From Ariolimax columbianus (taxonomy: Eukaryota; Mollusca; Gastropoda; Stylommatophora; Arionidae): a stretch of 64,000 nucleotides of DNA. The stretch is from contig JAVGWX010000018.1 of assembly GCA_036924085.1 (NCBI GenBank), positions 25,394,063 through 25,458,062 of the forward strand, in the 5' to 3' direction. The notes under the pieces are model-generated. The model made no database searches and had not been told where the DNA came from. It was given only the letters and a program-made list of their open reading frames with translations. Shown one piece after another: positions 1-10,017 of this stretch. The position numbers were made by a program, and so were the translations under genes. Numbering within the stretch: position 1 is the stretch's first letter; every line of letters begins with the position of its first letter.

Positions 1-214
1 GTTTTGTTGTTTTGATTTGTTACTTGTTTTCGTATGCTTCATGTCCTTAACGAAGGTGTTGTAGCCTTAACCAAGGTATCGCTTTATTGTTGTCCTGGTG
101 CGGTCATTCAGCCATTACCCATGTGTGTTTGTATCGACTTTCAACATTCAGTAGTAGTGTGATTGCAGTACAATGTCAATGACTAGATAATTTACTTCAT
201 ATTTAGAACTATTT
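1..214. other. unassigned sequence
   Basis: No coding potential, repeat signature or motif that I recognise. It is the left flank of the insertion that follows; the last bases lead directly into its target-site duplication. Confidence 0.5.
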
Positions 215-226
215 AGATCTTTTTGA
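215..226. repeat. left 12-bp target-site duplication
   Basis: The 12 bases agatctttttga occur here and again, identically, at 1718-1729, exactly bracketing the rRNA-leader element between them. The first bases are ambiguous with the (GAA)n tail, so the true length is 10-12 bp. Confidence 0.75.
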
Positions 227-1717
227 ATTTGACTCAATACGCCAACACTGTAAAATGACTGACAGACTGAGAGCACTTTCGTTGGGTCTATAATAGGGAA
301 CGTGTGCTGGTATTAGACCCACGGAAGACAGGTCAGTTTTACCCTCTTAATGAAAGAGCGTCTGCTACGGTAATCCTGCTTAACCCTACAGAAATCGCAG
401 GTTCCAGACACTTGGTCATTGACTGGCTAAAAAGCCCTCTATTGATTTGTTGGGTCTAATAGGGAACGGGTGCTGGTATCAGATCCTCGGATGACAGGTC
501 AGTTTTACCCTACTAATAACAGGGCGTTGCTACGGTAGTCCTGCTGAACGCGAGAGAAATCGCAAATCGCAGACATTTGGTCCACGTGCTAGGCTGATAA
601 GCCAACGACGCGAGACTACCATAGGAGGGATTACGGCCGAACGCCTCTAAGCCAGAATCCCGCCCTAAATCTCAGCACCACTGCGATGGGAGGCTACGAT
701 AGGTTTGGGACCTGTAGCTCGTATCCCAGCCCGACCCGGTCGAGCCGCAGAAAGAGGTCTCTGCCGTCCGCCGATCAAAGCGGGCGAGAAGCTGCCCGAT
801 ATTCACCCCATACGGCGATGAGGTGTGAAACCACTAGTAGAAGACTTATTTCTCGGTCGGGGTGTCGTAAGCAGTAGAGCAGCCACCTCACTGCGAACTG
901 TTGAGACGCAATTCCTTGATCATGAGATATGTCCGCACACCAGGCGAACAACATCTCCGTGCCATTACCAGGCTTGTCCCCTGGTTAAATGCATTCCTTC
1001 GAGAGGAATCGCAGATCGCTGACATTTGGTCCACGTGCTCGGCTGATAAGCCAATGGTGCAAAGCTACCACCTGAGGGACTACGGCCGAACGCATCTAAC
1101 CAGAATCCCCCCCTAAATCTCGGCACCTCGTCTCAGCCCGGCCCGGTCGAGCCGCAGATATGCACCTGGCCAAATGCACTCCTGCCTCACTCTTTACCTC
1201 TGTCTGCTATCAGCCATCCCAATGGACGCAGAAGAGATGCAGTCCAGCGGACATTGCACCTCTGCCCTATTGTGACAACGTCCCAGGTGGCGGGGAATGC
1301 TAGGCGTGCCATCACTGCAGATGAGCTAAGAAAGTAAAAGGAGCAAAGAGATACCTCACTCACATGCATATGCTACGTTTCTGGCAGGACGTGACGATCC
1401 TGAGACACAGTCACACTGAACTGCCTCTCTTCCGGGATAGTACAAACTAGTACATAGTCCATCATATCATATCATTGCCAAACCCTATAGACACGAGTGG
1501 GGAAGACTCGTTAGTCCTGCAAGACAACTTACCTAAGAGAGACAACTCTGACCAAAAACAACTGCTGCCTTGCAGATAGGCTGGGGACAACCAAAGGCTA
1601 AGGAGGGCATCCCTACAGACACGCCTGTTGAAATCGGAAGCACTGAGCCACAGGCTTAACAAAATAAAACAGTGCAACGTAAATATCGCTGTAAACAGCG
1701 TACGATGAAGAAGAAGA
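227..1717 (+). mobile_element. ORF-less retroelement with chimeric 18S/28S rRNA leader
   Basis: Non-autonomous relative of the full element at 20281-27644. It opens inside an 18S-derived segment (226-280), continues with 28S 3'-terminal sequence in two overlapping modules (about 283-430 and 451-930, including the region around the sarcin-ricin loop), then a third 28S module (about 975-1180). It then follows the unique leader of the full element to about 1680. Instead of the long reading frame it ends after some 40 further bases in a (GAA)n tail. Perfect 12-bp flanking duplications show it was inserted as one piece by target-primed reverse transcription. The small reading frames inside it are not conserved between the two copies. 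It could be an internally deleted copy or a separate SINE-like lineage. Confidence 0.8.
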
Positions 1718-1729
1718 AGATCTTTTTGA
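1718..1729. repeat. right 12-bp target-site duplication
   Basis: Exact repeat of 215-226, following the (GAA)n tail of the element. Confidence 0.75.
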
Positions 1730-1734
1730 CCACG

Positions 1735-2080
1735 TCAAAGGCGATGGTAATATTCAAGCCCTATGCAGCAGTCTTGCTAACAGCTCTTCTGTACGCCTAT
1801 GAAATTCTGAACCGTGTACAGTAGACATACAAAGAAGCTTGACCCCCTCAATCTGGGCTGCCAACGGAAACTGCTGAACGTAAAATGGCAAGATAAGATC
1901 ACAGATGTAGAAGTTCTTTTGTGGGCTGGCACGACAAGCATCCACACAACTCTTTGCAAAATGCAGCTTCGATGGGACTGGCCATGTTGTCCCCATGTCA
2001 GATGAGCGGCTTCCAAAGAAAATATTCTATGGCGAGCTTGAGTCAGGCAAGTGAGCTCGCTGTGAATTCAAAGCCAGTCT
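1735..2080 (+). mobile_element. RTE-like LINE, 3' coding fragment
   Basis: The conceptual translation contains the C-terminal signature of RTE-like endonuclease-reverse transcriptases: KLLNVKWQDKITD followed by an LRW..H.V.M...RLPKK..YGEL-like block, with frameshifts. The endonuclease and polymerase domains are missing, so this is a 5'-truncated dead copy. It runs directly into the 59-bp satellite that follows. Confidence 0.7.
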
Positions 2081-2081
2081 C

Positions 2082-2495
2082 CGGTCTGACCATCAGAGGA
2101 CAGTGGCGTGACATGATCAGAAGAATACAACACCATTCTCCGGTCTGACCATCAGAGGACAGTGGCGTGACATGATCAGAAGAATACAACACCATTCTCC
2201 GGTCTGACCATCAGAGGACAGTGGCGTGACATGATCAGAAGAATACAACACCATTCTCCGGTCTGACCATCAGAGGACAGTGGCGTGACATGATCAGAAG
2301 AATACAACACCATTCTCCGGTCTGACCATCAGAGGACAGTGGCGTGACATGATCAGAAGAATACAACACCATTCTCCGGTCTGACCATCAGAGGACAGTG
2401 GCGTGAGATGATCAGAAGAATACAACACCATTCTCCGGTCTGACCATCAGAGGACAGTGGCGTGACATGATCATGAGATTCCAACACCAGTCTCT
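2082..2495 (+). repeat. 59-bp tandem repeat, about 7 copies
   Basis: Near-identical units containing the phrase gaccatcagaggacagtggc recur every 59 bases, then decay into divergent units to about 2590. The first unit is continuous with the 3' end of the RTE-like fragment, so the array looks like an expansion of the LINE 3' end. Confidence 0.9.
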
Positions 2496-2688
2496 GGACT
2501 GGCCAACAGATGACAGTGACTTGACAGGTGCCGAAAACTTCAACACCAGTTTCCGGACTGACTACCAGAAGACTGTTACTTGAGGTAAACATAATATTTC
2601 ACCAGTCTCCTGACTGACAAACCAACTGATAATAACCATTGCAGCGTCAATCTATGTATTTCTCATTACCTTGCTGTAATCACCACAG

Positions 2689-2858
2689 ACGAGACATATG
2701 CTGTCATATTTAACGATCCCATGGTCCGTGGATTCGATGGAAGCCACACGAAAATTCCTCTGATAAGCAAGTTTATGGCAGCTCACATTTCTACAACTAC
2801 GTGCACAGGAGCCACTCCAGATAATGTCACTACTGCTAATGGCATGTGTGATTTAAGG
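2689..2858 (+). CDS. possible internal exon of gene A
   Basis: An open segment between a plausible acceptor (pyrimidine-rich stretch ending caccacag) and a good donor (AGG/gtatgt). It encodes about 56 residues with two cysteines; the phrase NDPMVRGFDGSH faintly recalls the GDPH..TFDG start of von Willebrand type D domains. It ends in phase 0, whereas the next exon I can see (10899) needs a phase 1 or 2 partner. If both belong to one gene, at least one exon lies between. I do not recognise the protein. An unrelated gene or chance is possible. Confidence 0.35.
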
Positions 2859-2939
2859 GTATGTTTTATAACTTATTTCTCAAATTCAGTTTCATTTTAA
2901 ACTGTCTTGTTCATATCTGTTTGAACTGTATGTAAAGTA

Positions 2940-3290
2940 AAGGTGTGAGACCCAGTGGGACCAGGTAAGGTGTTCGCCTCGGGTACTGAGGTCGCAGGTT
3001 CAAATCACGGCGGAGACCGGGATTTTTTTACGTGGATCATCCGGTAAGTATTTCTCTTGATCTCTGAGTAGTGAAATCAGACACCCGTGTGCAATGGCGG
3101 GCAGGTGGAAAATCCTTTGGCAGTTGGAAATAGAAAAGAGTAGGTTTAACGGCCGCTTATCGGGCAAAATATACGTTAAAATGTTAAAACTCTACCGAAA
3201 TTATTCTAGGAATTCTCGCTCCACAGAGAATATGTCGCAAAACGGAGCCTGGGATTGTGTGACTATAACATCAAGCCTTGATTTTTATGA
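2940..3290 (+). mobile_element. tRNA-headed SINE, family D
   Basis: Begins with a tRNA-like promoter (B box ggttcaaatcac, 2999-3010) followed by a T-run and a body shared with copies at 32828-33205 and 52985-53315 (common words gggattttttt, cgcccgtgtg, taacggccgct). Confidence 0.65.
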
Positions 3291-3354
3291 AAACTTCTAA
3301 TTTGTTTTGGGACTAAAGGAGTGTAATTTTTTATGATTTTTATTTAATGATTTT

Positions 3355-3430
3355 TGGTTAGCGAAGCAGCATAGATGGTGCCTGAAAGGTTGCGGGTCTA
3401 CCTTGCTCTAATTTACCCCTCCACCCCCAC
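3355..3430 (+). mobile_element. fragment of SINE family H
   Basis: About 70 bp resembling the middle of the longer repeat at 18240-18595 (agcagc.tagatggtgcctg... tttgctcta). Confidence 0.4.
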
Positions 3431-3563
3431 CTGTCCCAAAAATAGGCGATCGCAAATTCCAGGGGCTACCAACCTTACGGTTGGCAACAGTTACTGGGAT
3501 TGACCTTTCAAGTCTCCAGCGGATTTTCGCCTGCCAAAAACATATGAAACAAGTGGACTGAAG

Positions 3564-3962
3564 ATAGATAGATAGTTTATTTGTCCATCACAAGTGATGA
3601 AGACCACTCTCTTTGTTCAGCCGTGTGGACAGTCGTATCTCTTGCTGTGTCCGCTGAAATGGGTGACTTGCGCGGAGATTTGGATTAAAGTGAGGAAGAA
3701 ACTGCGCCTTTTGTCAACCTCACTCACAGAGCCTAAGCTACCTTTTGCCAGTGGCAAGACATTCATCGAGACGACTGGAGATAGCATAGGATGCAGATTT
3801 TGCCTCAGGGTTACCACCGAAGCCTTTCCGTAAACATGAAACCCGCAGGGTAGAAAGGTGGGAAGGCATCTAACGCAGTTTGTTGTGCCTTTTCGATAAC
3901 CACAAGAGGTCGTATTGACAACACTCAGCGTGTGAGTGAGTCTGGATAGATAGATAGTAAAG
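3564..3962. other. unrecognised segment between GATA-rich direct repeats
   Basis: About 365 bp flanked on both sides by gatagatagatagt. It is open for 124 codons on the minus strand (3617-3991) and 79 on the plus. The minus frame has several cysteines but no motif I recognise. It may be an insertion with a target-site duplication in a microsatellite. Confidence 0.3.
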
Positions 3963-4019
3963 TAAATGTGTAGAATTTCTTCCAACATCAAATTTTGTTT
4001 CGGGACGTAGTGGAAACAG

Positions 4020-4440
4020 AGATATCAAGTAAACAAATATGGTCCGGACATGTAGTTCGCAACCTACAAGAACAAGAGGACATAGCTACAAATTAACTAA
4101 AAAAAGGACCAGATTAGATATTGAGAAATATTTGTTGTGTCAGAGAGTGGTGAATTATTGGAATACATTGCCACATGAAGTAGCGGAGGCAGGGACAATT
4201 AATGCATTTAAGAATAAATTTGATGCCCATAGCTTTTAGAGCAAGTTGATGTAAATGAAACTGGTTGTATACAGACTCTGCAGAGCCTTCTAAACCAGTA
4301 TAAAGATGTTACGTTAAATTTAAGGGGGACACGTAGAAGAACGTTTTAGTACCCCCTTGCCTGCACACGTCCATTGGGCCGCCACGTATGTGAAGAGGAC
4401 ATAGACTGACAAAAGACCTAAGTCTATATTGGTACATCAC
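4020..4440 (+). mobile_element. CR1-like LINE 3' end
   Basis: The translation RGHSYKLTKKRTRLDIEKY followed by RVVNYWNTLPHEV and an NAFKNKFD block is the standard C-terminus of CR1/L2-type reverse transcriptases. The 3'UTR (aaaccagtataaagatgtta) is shared with copies at 48650-49140 and 49610-49745. 5' truncated. Confidence 0.8.
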
Positions 4441-4604
4441 TGCAGAAGATCGAGGGGAGGGGAGAGTGAGGGGCATGCAGAATAGTGTTGTCTTCCTTGC
4501 CAGACTGTCGCAGAGGATGATGTGGTAATGGGGTGTGAAGTAGAGGTTTGTCCCATAGTAGTTACACTACTGTCGGGTAATGTAGTTGTGGGCGACTTCA
4601 CTAT

Positions 4605-4795
4605 GCTAAGCCACAGCTTGTATGAGGTAGTGTGGACAGTTACTTTCCTCGCTGCTTTTTAGTTCCCGAGTCGTGTGACAGGTACCCATTTGCAGCTGTG
4701 TCAACTGGAACGTACCGATATCTGGATTCATACCCTGTACCTCTGCAATGACATGCGAGTGCTCTACCACTATACTAGTCGTAAGCATTGTGTTG
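4605..4795 (-). mobile_element. tRNA-headed SINE, family C
   Basis: Contains the family hallmark ggtacccatttgcagctg and the flanking actttcctcgctgctttt seen in six other copies. The tRNA-like head is at the high-coordinate end. Confidence 0.6.
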
Positions 4796-4800
4796 TACGC

Positions 4801-5050
4801 GGTGACGCCGTGGGCTAATGGTTAAGTGACACGGCTCACAACTCGAAGTAGCTGGGTTCGCTCCCCAATCACAGCACAGGCCGTTATCCCGGGATAGTAA
4901 AACCTTAAAAAATGCAGGAGGAAGCAGACCCTTACATAAAATTCATGACAAAGTCGGATGCACTTGTCCGACATGACCAAAATAAAAACAATGCAAAGCA
5001 CACCGCCTTGGGGAATAGAGAATTTAAGGCGAATGAAAAAAAATATACGC
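4801..5050 (+). mobile_element. tRNA-headed SINE, family A
   Basis: tRNA-like head with A box (ggctaatggttaagtg) and B box (ggttcgctcccc), then a central domain (agtcggatgcactt..ccgaca) and an A-rich end. A diverged copy of the family at 63530-63794. Confidence 0.75.
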
Positions 5051-5229
5051 CTACGTGGATGAATTGCTAATCTTAACCCGATCTGGCCCACCAGCTGATG
5101 TTGTTGTAGAAACAACTAGCACTAATGTGATTCAGCTCTCGACCACGTTTCTTTGATGGCCAGTTACAGCTGCCTTATCACATCAAGAGGTGTACTTTAC
5201 AAGTGTGACTGTGGCACTCCTGGTTATAG

Positions 5230-5340
5230 TGTAATGCGAGGCTGCTCAGTAATATCACCTCTACGGGGAATTATAGTATCGATGTCCATCTCGTTGGCCA
5301 GTTTGCTGGGACACATACTCTTTCAAGGAAACCGGATACT
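5230..5340 (+). pseudogene. possible orphan exon or coding remnant
   Basis: Open from a possible acceptor (ctcctggttatag) for 37 codons. It includes NITSTGNYSIDVHLVGQFAG, which has protein-like composition. It could start in phase 0 and so follow the exon at 2689-2858, but no donor is visible: a 5'-truncated SINE B begins where the exon should end. Possibly a gene A exon destroyed by that insertion, possibly chance. Confidence 0.2.
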
Positions 5341-5620
5341 GCGCAAACCACAGCTGACCAAGATCCTGTTTCGTGGCCCTGGAAAACAGTCTGCACTATT
5401 CCAGTATGGTTGAGAGAATAGGAATTTTAGTGGAAAGACAGACAAACAAGCTAGCCAAAACGTCAGCTGAAATCGGATGTGTCGGGCTGATAAACGTAAT
5501 TATCGCATCCTCGCAGTAAACTAAGATACATCGCACAAACGTTTTTTTCAGAACGAATCCCGATGAAAAAATAACAAGAGGTATAAGAAGAATAAGAAGA
5601 AGAAAAAGAAGAAGAAATAG
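5340..5620 (+). mobile_element. SINE family B, 5' truncated
   Basis: Matches the family body (accacagctgaccaagat ... gctgaaatcggatgtg) and ends in an aagaagaaa-rich tail. Confidence 0.65.
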
Positions 5621-5884
5621 AAAACTTCTAATTTGTTTTGCGACTAAAGGAGTGTAATATATATGATTTTGATGTTTCTTTGGTGAATTGATGAACTCGT
5701 GTTTTTGCGTTTTTTGGCAGGTCATTCTAGAATCGTTCAAAATATGACAGACTAACTGTTAACAGTAACAGAGGCCGCCTACCAATTTTCGGCTTGAGCT
5801 TGGGAAGTTAAAATACGAAAAGTCCATTAAAAAGGACCAGCTCAAGTCAGGTTAAATAAAAACTTGTAAAAATGAACCGGATAT

Positions 5885-6220
5885 GGTCAAAATGTTCTGC
5901 CTAACATTTCATTCACGATGACCTTATCTGGTTTAAGACTATTAATCTTGTTTCACGCATCAATAGACGGTCAAAATGTCGTGCCTAACATTTCATTCAC
6001 GATGACCTTATCTGGTTTAAGACTATTGATCTTGTTTCACGCATCAATAGACGGTCAAAATGTCGTGCCTAACATTTCATTCACGATGACCTTATCTGGT
6101 TTAAGACTATTAATCTTGTTTCACGCATCAATAGACGGTCAAAATGTCGTGCCTAACATTTCATTCACGATGACCTTATCTGGTTTAAGACTATTGATCT
6201 TGTTTCACGCATCAATAGAT
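5885..6220 (+). repeat. 84-bp tandem repeat, 4 copies
   Basis: Units start ggtcaaaatgt and repeat exactly every 84 bases. Because 84 is a multiple of three and the unit lacks stops, a 159-codon repetitive frame stays open (5918-6397). It is not evidence of a protein. Confidence 0.95.
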
Positions 6221-6334
6221 TGCAATAGCACACAACTAATGTCTTTAATATTATCCTGCAAATGCTACTACAGTATAACATTCCCTTGCTGTGAAAATCC
6301 AGTGCCCTATCATTGCGCTAATGAGAGACTTACG

Positions 6335-6870
6335 AGTGATGCCCTTGAAGATCGTGTTGGCACCGTAAGGATAGGGGACAAAACAATTACCAACTGACGC
6401 TTGGCGGATGACATTGATGAGCTGATGTGGACGGAGATAGAACGTAGATAATTGGACCGAAGACTGGATGTAACAGCACATAGTTATTGCATGGAGATAC
6501 ACGATGAAAAGACAAAGTTGATGACACTGAAAAAAATCAACGCTTTGATCAAAGCAAACGGACAGAATATTGAAACAGCTCAACGTATCTGGGCTCAACA
6601 ATCAGTAAGGAGGGATCAAAACCAGAGATCCGGACCAGAATAGCACAAACAACAGCAGCTGGTGTACGATTGAAACATGCATGGAAAGATAAACGACTCT
6701 CCCTCGCCAAAAAGGTCAGACTAATGCGCTCACTGGCTCTTTCGATATTCTTCTACGCCTGCAAAACATGGACTATTACAGCATACATCCAGAGATGAAT
6801 CCAGGCCATAGAGATGAGATGTTTTCGAAGACTCATAAATATCACATGTTATGGCTTTTTTCGTATTGAC
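6335..6870 (+). mobile_element. RTE-like LINE fragment, RT region
   Basis: Conceptual translation IGDKTITN..LADDID followed by LDVTAHSYCMEIHDEKTKLM matches the catalytic (ADD) block and following helix of RTE-type RTs. Stops and frameshifts throughout; the fragment ends around the ..YACKTWTITA block. Confidence 0.75.
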
Positions 6871-7024
6871 AGACGGTCAGTAAGCTAGTCTGTTGCAGAG
6901 ATGGCGGTGGCAGCATCTGTCCTAGAGGGACATCGACTTTCGTGGCTGATTTTGCCGATTCTTGATTGACAGGGAGGACAGCAGTGTAAACAGAACAAGT
7001 TCGGTTGGAGTGGTGTAGGCTCTG

Positions 7025-7390
7025 TCTTTAGCGTCGCTTGTCTTCCATCTTTGTCATCAGAACTAGCTCTGATGCCTCCATACCCGTTCTCAAGGTCGCT
7101 CTCCATGTAGCTCTATCCTCTGCAATCTCCTTCCAGATATTTGGATTGATCGTAAAATCGTTCATGGATCTTTTGCAAATGTCCTTGTATCTTAATTTAG
7201 GCCTTCCTTGTGATCTGGTACACGATCTGAGTTCACCCAGGAGTAACTGCTTCGGAATGCGGGTATTTGACATTCGTTTCACGTGACCCAACCATCTCAA
7301 GCTCTTATTGCTCAGTCGAGAAGATGGCGCGTTTCTGTATTTCCGAGTTGATCACCTTGTCCTGCCACTTTATGTTCATTATACAAATAT
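7025..7390 (-). mobile_element. RTE-like LINE 3' coding fragment
   Basis: Minus-strand frame reads MRWLGHVKRMSNTRIPKQLL, then a GRPKLRYKDICKRS block, the usual RTE C-terminus. An NIKWQDKVIN block lies just upstream. The tail lies toward 6890. Confidence 0.8.
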
Positions 7391-7629
7391 CCCATACAAA
7401 TACCGTATCACTAACCATGAAGTACAACATAGAATCGAGAATACAAGTAGACTGTACGATGACCTCCTCACACCGATCAAAAGGTGAACGCTGACTTGGT
7501 TTGGCCATGTCTCGAGGTCTAAAAGTAAGTCAAGTGGAAATTCAGCAGAATTAACCGCTGGTTGGAAATTGAGTTTTTGAAAACTCCATTGGACTGAGTC
7601 GCAGCCTGTGGGAGATAGGTAGGCCAATG

Positions 7630-7832
7630 CTCTTTCTTGCTGTTTTTACTTTCCCTAACTCATGCGTTAGGTACCCATTTACAACTGGGTTGACCGGAGA
7701 AGCGGTCCCCGATTAAAATCACGATCCGGATTTTTTTTAGTCTCCGAACGCGATTCGAACCGAAGCACGCTGTTACCACAGAAAATAGCGAATTGCTCTC
7801 CATTAACTGAGCTAACGCACTCCTCCTCGAGG
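7630..7832 (-). mobile_element. tRNA-headed SINE, family C
   Basis: On the minus strand: A box gttagctcagttaatgg, B box ggttcgaatcgc, a run of A residues, then the family body with gggtacctaac. The best-preserved tRNA-like head of this family here. Confidence 0.75.
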
Positions 7833-7834
7833 TC

Positions 7835-8034
7835 CAATGGACTTGCAAATATCTACCGTACTACAGGGCACAGTACAAGGCAAGCAAAGGCGGGGACATC
7901 CGAGGAAACAATGGGAAGATCAAATCCATGAATGGACTAACCTACGACCCAAGGATGCACAAACAGCAGCCGCAGACAGAGAGGGATGGCGCAGAGCAAG
8001 GGTACCCCAACGATCTCAAGAGGTCACTAGATGA
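7835..8034 (+). mobile_element. RTE-like LINE 3' end
   Basis: Open for 65 codons with the typical RTE C-terminal GTVQGKQRRGHPRKQWEDQI block and a TAAADREGWRR end. It leads straight into the 65-bp satellite, whose first unit overlaps the stop codon. Confidence 0.8.
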
Positions 8035-8414
8035 ACTGGACTGAATGACAGACTGGTATAACTGCACTGATGTAAACATGTTCGTAATGGACTAGATGAA
8101 CTGGACTGAATGACAGACTTGTATAATTGCACTGATGTAAACATGTACGCAATGGACTAGATGAACTGGACTGAATGACAGACTTGTATAATTGCACTGA
8201 TGTAAACATGTACGCAATGGACTAGATGAACTGGACTGAATGACAGACTTGTATAATTGCACTGATGTAAACATGTACGCAATAGACTAGATGAACTGGA
8301 CTGAATGACAGACTTGTATAATTGTACTGATGTAAACATGTACGCAATGGACTAGATGAACTGGACTGAATGACAGACTTGTATAATTGTACTGATGTAA
8401 ACATGTACGTAATG
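8028..8414 (+). repeat. 65-bp tandem repeat, 6 copies
   Basis: Unit begins tagatgaactggactgaatg; period exactly 65. The array starts at the stop codon of the RTE fragment, so it is a 3'UTR expansion. Confidence 0.95.
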
Positions 8415-8659
8415 GCTTTATTTTCAAGCACCTTTCTGAATTTCAGTTCTTTGCTTGGGGTAAAAGAAAATCGGGGAAAACTTTCGTCAGAGGCATCGAG
8501 GTGGTTTTCCTGGTGTGGTTGGGTAATCAAAGCTACCACCATACGTCTCGAGTGGAAGTGGAGGCTTTCAATGGACAACACATAGTAAGTTGTCCGCTCC
8601 AGTCAGTCATCAACCAGTGACGTCATCGCTCTCATCATTTTATTTTCTACTTCTTCGTG

Positions 8660-8921
8660 TTCTTCTTTTAATTGTTCTTGTTGTTGTTGTTGTTGGTGTT
8701 GTTGTTGTGGTTGCTGTTGTTGTTGTTATTGCTGCTGTTGTTGTTTCTGCTGTTGTTGTTCTAATTTTTGCTGTTGCTGTTGTTATTGTTGTTGCTGCTG
8801 ATGTTGTTGTTGCTGTTGTTGTTCTTGTTGCTATTGTGGCTGTTCTTGTTGCTGCTGCTGTTGTTGTTGTTGTTCTTATTTCTGTTGTTGTTGTTGCTGC
8901 TGCTATTGTTGTGGTTGATGT

Positions 8922-8966
<45 letters not shown>

Positions 8967-9104
8967 GGTTGATGTTGTTTTTGCTGCTGTTGCTGTTGTT
9001 GTTGTTATTGTTGTTCTTGTTGCTGTTATTCCTGTTCTTGTTGTTGCTGCTGTTGTTGTTGCTAATGTTGCTGTTGTTATTGTTATTGCTGTTGTTTATG
9101 AACA

Positions 9105-9136
<32 letters not shown>

Positions 9137-9550
9137 TTGTTGTCTTGTTTTTGTTGTTGTTCTTCTTCTTATTTTGTTTCTTCTTCTCTGGTTCCTGTTC
9201 TTGTTCTTCTTCCTCGTCTCCTTCTTCTGCTTCACCATTTTCTTTTTCTTCATCTTCTTTGTATTCTTCTTCTGATTATTTCTTGTTATTATTGCTCTTG
9301 TTTCTGTTGTTGTTGTTGTTCTTCTTCTTCTTTTTCTTCTTCTTCTTCTTCTTCTTTCTCTTCTTCTTCTTTTTCTTCTTCTTATTTTTCTTCTTCTTCT
9401 TCCTCTTCTTCTTCTTCTTCCTCTTTTTCTTCTTTTTCTTCTTCTTCTTCTTCTTCTTCTGTTTTCACGTTCTTGTTCTTCTTGTTCTTCTCGTTCTTAT
9501 TCTTGCCTGTTCTTATTCTTCTTTGTCTTTTTCTTCATCCTCATTTTTCG
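8660..9550. repeat. compound (TTG/CTG)n then (TTC)n microsatellite
   Basis: About 500 bp of interrupted TTG/CTG/TTA triplets followed by about 330 bp of TTC/TTCTT. Strong purine/pyrimidine strand bias. Long Val/Leu/Ser/Phe frames on + and Asn-rich frames on - are artefacts of triplet repeats. Confidence 0.95.
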
Positions 9551-9800
9551 CCTTTTGTCCTGAAAAGAACATGTGACGTCTCGCCTGTCGAGCCGACACG
9601 TTCGGTTTCAACACGGCATTTTTGAGACCTGGTTTCCTTTCCCTCTTCTCTATTCTCTTTGCCAGACTACACGTGGATAGCCAATATCCAGGGTCGCCGT
9701 TGGTCTTGGTCAGCAATTGTTCGCTGGTTAATGCAAGCAGCCAGGCTATGAGAAGCTGGCTGCTGTCAGCTCATTCACTGTTGCATCTTTGTCTCTCTTT
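9545..9800 (-). mobile_element. SINE family B
   Basis: Minus-strand copy: the family head appears as the reverse complement (gcaagcagccaggctatgag) and the other end contains the tcctgaaaagaac segment next to a TTC-rich run, which is the (GAA)n tail read backwards. Confidence 0.6.
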
Positions 9801-9941
9801 TCCCGTTCGATGCCATGAGAATATAGACCTGAACGGTCAATATCTATTTTTACCCTTGCCTTTGTCTACCTTGGTCATCACATTGACGCACTAATGGACA
9901 GGGAAAGAAGACTATGTCATTCTGTAGCCAGTGACAGAAGG

Positions 9942-9967
9942 GTGGGGGGGGGGGGGGGGGGGGGGGC
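9942..9967. repeat. poly-G tract
   Basis: Uninterrupted run of about 24 G residues with G-quadruplex potential. Confidence 0.9.
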
Positions 9968-10017
9968 TATATTTGCAAACGGCTAATGACAGGATATAGT
10001 ACAAATACACATCATCA

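Noticed and set aside
5918..6397. 159-codon repetitive protein
   Set aside because: 84-bp tandem repeat, a multiple of three without stops; no start context or conservation.
8590..9625. Long Val/Leu/Ser/Phe ORFs (up to 328 codons)
   Set aside because: Pure products of TTG/CTG and TTC triplet repeats, open in several frames and on both strands.
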